16,783 bases of DNA, taken from contig JAJRRZ010000205.1 in NCBI GenBank assembly GCA_024279045.1, positions 1 through 16,783 of the forward strand. Reading direction: 5' to 3'. How positions within the stretch are numbered: the first letter of the stretch is position 1; every line of letters starts with the position of its first letter. The DNA comes from Alphaproteobacteria bacterium (GTDB lineage: Bacteria > Pseudomonadota > Alphaproteobacteria > Rhizobiales > Aestuariivirgaceae). Below, in pieces: positions 13,752 through 16,783 of this stretch. The translations under genes and the position numbers were made by a program. Below the pieces are notes generated by a model. It saw nothing but the letters and a program-made list of their open reading frames with translations. It did no database searches and had not been told where the DNA came from.

Positions 13752-15152
13752 TCAGTCCTTCAGGGCCTTGACGATGTTCTCCAGCATCTTCTTCGCGTCG
13801 TCGAACAGCATCATGGTGTTCTCGCGGTAGAAGAGCGGGTTGTCGATGCCGGCATAACCCGGCGACAGCGAGCGTTTGACAAACAGCACGTTGCCTGCCT
13901 TCCACACCTCCAGCACCGGCATGCCGTAAATCGGCGAGCTGGGGTCTTCCTTGGCCAGCGGGTTGGTGATGTCGTTGGCGCCCACCACCAGCACCACGTC
14001 GGTGTCGGCGAATTCGGAGTTGATATCCTCCAGCTCGAAGACCTCCTCGTATGGCACGTTGGCCTCCGCCAGCAGCACGTTCATGTGCCCCGGCATGCGC
14101 CCGGCCACCGGGTGAATGGCGTATTTCACCTCGATGCCCTTGTCCTTCAGCTCGTCGGCCATTTCGCGCAGCACATGCTGGGCCTGCGCCACGGCCAGGC
14201 CATAGCCGGGCACGATGATGACCTTTTGTGCGTTCTTCAGCAGGAAGGCGGCATCCTCGGCGGAGCCGGCGCGCACGGGCTTCTCACCCTCGTCTTCCCC
14301 GCCGCTGGCCGCTGTGGCGCCGAAGCCGCCGAGAATGACGGAGAAGAAGGAGCGGTTCATCGCCTTGCACATGATGTAGGAGAGAATGGCGCCAGAAGAG
14401 CCGACCAGCGCGCCGGTGATGATCAGCGCCACGTTCTGCAGCGTGAAGCCGATGCCGGCGGCGGCCCAGCCGGAATAGGAGTTGAGCATGGACACCACCA
14501 CCGGCATGTCCGCCCCGCCGATGGGGATGATCAGCAGCACGCCCAGCGCCAGTGAGACCAGCACGATGAGCCAGAAGGCGGCGTGGCTTTCCGTCTTCAT
14601 GAACATCACGATGAGCACCACCAGCAGCAGGCCCAGGGCGATGTTGATGACATGGCGCATGGGCAGCATGATGGGCTTGCCCGACATCAGCGCGTGCAGC
14701 TTGGCAAAGGCAATGAGCGAGCCGGTGAAGGTAATCGCGCCGATGGCCGCGCCCAGCGACATTTCCAGCAGCGATGCGCCATGAATGGCCCCCGGCGCGC
14801 CGATGCCGAAGGCCTGTGGCGCATACAGCGCCGCGGCAGCCACCAGCACCGCCGCGAGACCCACCAGCGAGTGAAACGCCGCGACAAGCTGCGGCATGTG
14901 GGTCATGGGGATCTGCCGGGCGATATAGGCGCCGATGCCGCCACCAATGGCGAAGCCGACGATGATCAGCGCCCAGGTGAGCGCACCGAGGCTGGGCATG
15001 ATGAACAGCGTGGTGAGCACGGCGATGGCCATGCCGGCCATGCCCAGGTAGTTGCCCAGCCGCGAGGTATCCGGATGCGACAGGCCGCGCAGCGCCAGGA
15101 TGAACAGCCCGCCGGAGATGAGGTAGAGCAGAATGACGAGTTCCTGCGACAT
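13752..15152 (-). CDS. pntB: NAD(P) transhydrogenase subunit beta PntB
   Basis: Beta subunit of the proton-translocating transhydrogenase in the inner membrane, which reduces NADP+ with NADH using the proton gradient. At 466 residues it has the normal length. About nine hydrophobic helices fill residues 1-270, including IIVGFAIGGGIGAYIARQIPMT and AAFHSLVGLAAV with the conserved membrane His. The C-terminal NADP(H)-binding domain III (about 290-466) carries VPGYGLAVAQAQ, HPVAGRMPGHMNVLLAEA, VVGANDITNP and VKRSLSPGYAGIDNPLF. The gene follows pntA2 by 12 bp and is the last of the operon. Confidence 0.97.
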   Translation of the reverse strand: MSQELVILLYLISGGLFILALRGLSHPDTSRLGNYLGMAGMAIAVLTTLFIMPSLGALTWALIIVGFAIGGGIGAYIARQIPMTHMPQLVAAFHSLVGLAAVLVAAAALYAPQAFGIGAPGAIHGASLLEMSLGAAIGAITFTGSLIAFAKLHALMSGKPIMLPMRHVINIALGLLLVVLIVMFMKTESHAAFWLIVLVSLALGVLLIIPIGGADMPVVVSMLNSYSGWAAAGIGFTLQNVALIITGALVGSSGAILSYIMCKAMNRSFFSVILGGFGATAASGGEDEGEKPVRAGSAEDAAFLLKNAQKVIIVPGYGLAVAQAQHVLREMADELKDKGIEVKYAIHPVAGRMPGHMNVLLAEANVPYEEVFELEDINSEFADTDVVLVVGANDITNPLAKEDPSSPIYGMPVLEVWKAGNVLFVKRSLSPGYAGIDNPLFYRENTMMLFDDAKKMLENIVKALKD

Positions 15153-15164
15153 GCCAGCGCCCCC

Positions 15165-15623
15165 TTATTGCCGCTTCTTGAACATGGCCAGCATGCGCTG
15201 GGTAACCAGAAAACCGCCGAAGATGTTCACCGCCGCCAGGATCAGCGCGATGAAACCGAAGGTAACCGCCGTGCCGGAGAACAGCGCGCCCGCGCCCACC
15301 GCCAGCAGCGCGCCGACGACGATGACGGAAGAAATTGCGTTGGTAACCGACATCAGCGGCGTGTGCAGCGCCGGGGTAACCGACCACACCACGTAATAGC
15401 CGACGAATACCGCCAGCACGAAGATGGCGAACAGATAGATGAATGGGTTGCCCGATGCCGCTGCCTGTGCGGCCTGTGCCGCAGCATCGCCACCGCCGGA
15501 GGCCGCCGCCTGCGCCACGTATTGCTGCGCCGCGTCCGCCGCGGCTGCGGCCTGTTCGGCGGCCCGACGGGCCATTTCGGCGGCCTGTTGCGCCTTGTCG
15601 ACCAGTTCCTGCACGTTCTGCAT
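15165..15623 (-). CDS. pntAB: NAD(P) transhydrogenase subunit alpha part 2 (PntA2/PntAB) with Ala-rich N-terminal extension
   Basis: Membrane part of the split alpha subunit. Residues about 65-152 give the usual small protein with three to four transmembrane helices: PFIYLFAIFVLAVFVGYYVVWSVTPALHTPLMSVTNAISSVIVVGAL and VTFGFIALILAAVNIFGGFLVTQRML in sections. The first 60 residues are an addition made almost only of Ala, Gln, Glu and Asp with regular Arg/Lys, which looks like a helix or coiled coil, ending in an Ala/Gly-rich hinge. The start ATG at 15621-15623 has GGTGAAAG upstream. Longer starts in the same frame lie over the end of pntA1 and read as basic nonsense. It begins 13 bases after the pntA1 stop. 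Confidence 0.93.
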   Translation of the reverse strand: MQNVQELVDKAQQAAEMARRAAEQAAAAADAAQQYVAQAAASGGGDAAAQAAQAAASGNPFIYLFAIFVLAVFVGYYVVWSVTPALHTPLMSVTNAISSVIVVGALLAVGAGALFSGTAVTFGFIALILAAVNIFGGFLVTQRMLAMFKKRQ

Positions 15624-15636
15624 GGCTTTCACCGTC

Positions 15637-16783
15637 TCATTGCTTGTCGAGCTGGGTTGACGCGGTCTTTTTCGCTGTCTTGGCCTTCTTCGTCGCGCCT
15701 GCCTGCCCGGATGCATTGTTCTTCCGCGCTGTTTCGGATTGTTCGGCGGGCTTGTCGTCCAGGCCCAGCAGCTCCTTCACGCGCTCGTTGACCAGCTTGC
15801 CATCGCGGGTCAGCAGCGTGCCGATGATGATCTCGTCCCCGGTGTCGATCTTCAGGCCGTCCTCGCCGTCCAGCAGCTTCAGGAAGTTGCGCAGGTTGTT
15901 GGCATACATCGCGCTGGCGTTGCCTGGCACACGGCCCGCCATGTTGGTGTAGCCGATGATGCGCACGCCATTGTGCTCCACCACCTCGCCGGGCTTGCTC
16001 AAGGGGCAGTTGCCGCCGCGCTCCACGGCCAGATCGACGATGATGGCGCCGGGCTTCATGCTCTCCACCATCTCCTGCGTGATGAGCACCGGCGCGGGGC
16101 GGCCCGGTATCAGCGCGGTGGTGATGACCACGTCCATGTCCTTGATGTGCTCGGCCACCAGCTCGGCCTGCAGCTTTTTCTGCTCTTCCGTCAGCTCCTT
16201 TGCATAACCGCCCTCGCCAGCAGCGGCCAGCTCTTCCAGGAAGATGAACTTCGCGCCCAGCGAGGCCACCTGTTCGCCCGCTTCGGGCCGCACGTCGGTG
16301 GCCGACACCGCTGCACCCAGCCGGTGCGCGGTGGCAATGGCCTGCAACCCGGCCACGCCCGCGCCCATGACGAACACCTTCGCCGGCGGAATGGAGCCGG
16401 CGGCGGTGATCATCAGCGGGAAGATCTTGGGAAACAGGTTCGCTGCTTCGATGACCGCCTTGTAGCCGGCCAGCGAAGCCTGCGAGGACAGCACGTCCAT
16501 GGCCTGCGCGCGGGTGATGCGTGGCACCAGCTCCATGGAAAAGGCGGTGAGCTTGCGCACGTTCAGCGCGTCGATGAAGCCGCCGTCGCTCCACGGGTCG
16601 AGCATGCCGACCAGTGCCGCGCCCTCTTTCATGGCGGCCAGCACCGGCGCATCGGGGCGGCGCACCACCAGCACGATGTCGGCGTCCTTCACCGTCTCCG
16701 CCGCGCTCACGGCAAGCTTCGCCCCGGCGGCCTCGTAGTCGGCATCGGCGATGAAGGAGCGCGCGCCCGCCCCCTTCTGCACC
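15637..16783 (-). CDS. pntAA: NAD(P) transhydrogenase subunit alpha part 1 (PntA1/PntAA), cut by window edge
   Basis: Soluble NAD(H)-binding domain I of transhydrogenase. About 380 residues are visible and roughly the first 40 lie beyond the window; the GTG at the edge is not the real start because family members already have sequence before QKGAG. Seen are VRRPDAPVLAAMKEGAALVGML, then SSQASLAGYKAV, the Rossmann motif GAGVAG in PAKVFVMGAGVAGLQAIATAHRLGA (two pieces), TDVRPEAGEQVASLGAKF, then TTALIPGRPAPVLI, and IVDLAVERGGNC. After ERVKELLGLDD the protein ends in about 38 residues rich in Lys, Ala, Thr and Gln, with no domain match I know. It is the first visible gene of the pntA1-pntA2-pntB operon. 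Confidence 0.95.
   Translation of the reverse strand, partial: VQKGAGARSFIADADYEAAGAKLAVSAAETVKDADIVLVVRRPDAPVLAAMKEGAALVGMLDPWSDGGFIDALNVRKLTAFSMELVPRITRAQAMDVLSSQASLAGYKAVIEAANLFPKIFPLMITAAGSIPPAKVFVMGAGVAGLQAIATAHRLGAAVSATDVRPEAGEQVASLGAKFIFLEELAAAGEGGYAKELTEEQKKLQAELVAEHIKDMDVVITTALIPGRPAPVLITQEMVESMKPGAIIVDLAVERGGNCPLSKPGEVVEHNGVRIIGYTNMAGRVPGNASAMYANNLRNFLKLLDGEDGLKIDTGDEIIIGTLLTRDGKLVNERVKELLGLDDKPAEQSETARKNNASGQAGATKKAKTAKKTASTQLDKQ

Overview
The window is high-GC chromosomal DNA from an alphaproteobacterium. The evidence is the run rpoD - dnaG - GatB/YqeY-domain gene with carA divergent from it, a three-gene proton-translocating transhydrogenase operon with split alpha subunits, and the character of the proteins. 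I cannot name a genus. No plasmid, CRISPR or rRNA features are present.

Layout. Positions 1-3391 (minus strand) hold the start of rpoD (cut by the window edge), a complete dnaG and a YqeY-like gene: the macromolecular-synthesis cluster. carA (3498-4718, plus strand) is divergent from it and is followed by a tRNA-Glu(CTC) gene with its own promoter. Positions 13752-16783 (minus strand) hold pntA1 (cut by the edge), pntA2 and pntB, the membrane transhydrogenase that couples NADH + NADP+ exchange to proton flow. A perfect 17-bp hairpin lies just after pntB.

Between the tRNA and pntB (about 4957-13690) lies a badly decayed transposable prophage of the BcepMu type: Mu-like head genes joined to P2-like tail genes, all read on the minus strand from right to left. 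What survives is a head morphogenesis gene F with a nuclease-like C-terminal domain, an I protease/scaffold fragment, gp36 and gp37 homologues, a baseplate V / tail-tube FII chimera, the tail assembly chaperone E with an intact -1 frameshift site leading to E', the tape measure T, and tail genes U, X and D. The transposase, regulators, terminase, nearly all of the portal, major capsid, sheath, baseplate W/J/I, fibres and lysis genes are gone. One lower-GC cargo gene of unknown function (11655-12128) is read on the opposite strand.

The most interesting content is how the prophage fell apart. Several genes are chimeras in which the beginning of one gene is joined to the end of a later one: V to FII clearly, I to gp35 and gp29 to F probably. 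On top of this there is a one-codon amber in gp37, a perfect 31-bp tandem duplication that frameshifts T, and a short indel in a CGCGCG run that frameshifts F. Two 22-bp imperfect direct repeats starting with TGTA at 4957 look like the transposase-binding sites of one phage end. No matching opposite end is visible. I see no clear new biological system. The best candidates for new biology are the nuclease-like domain on the F protein and the neighbouring cargo gene.
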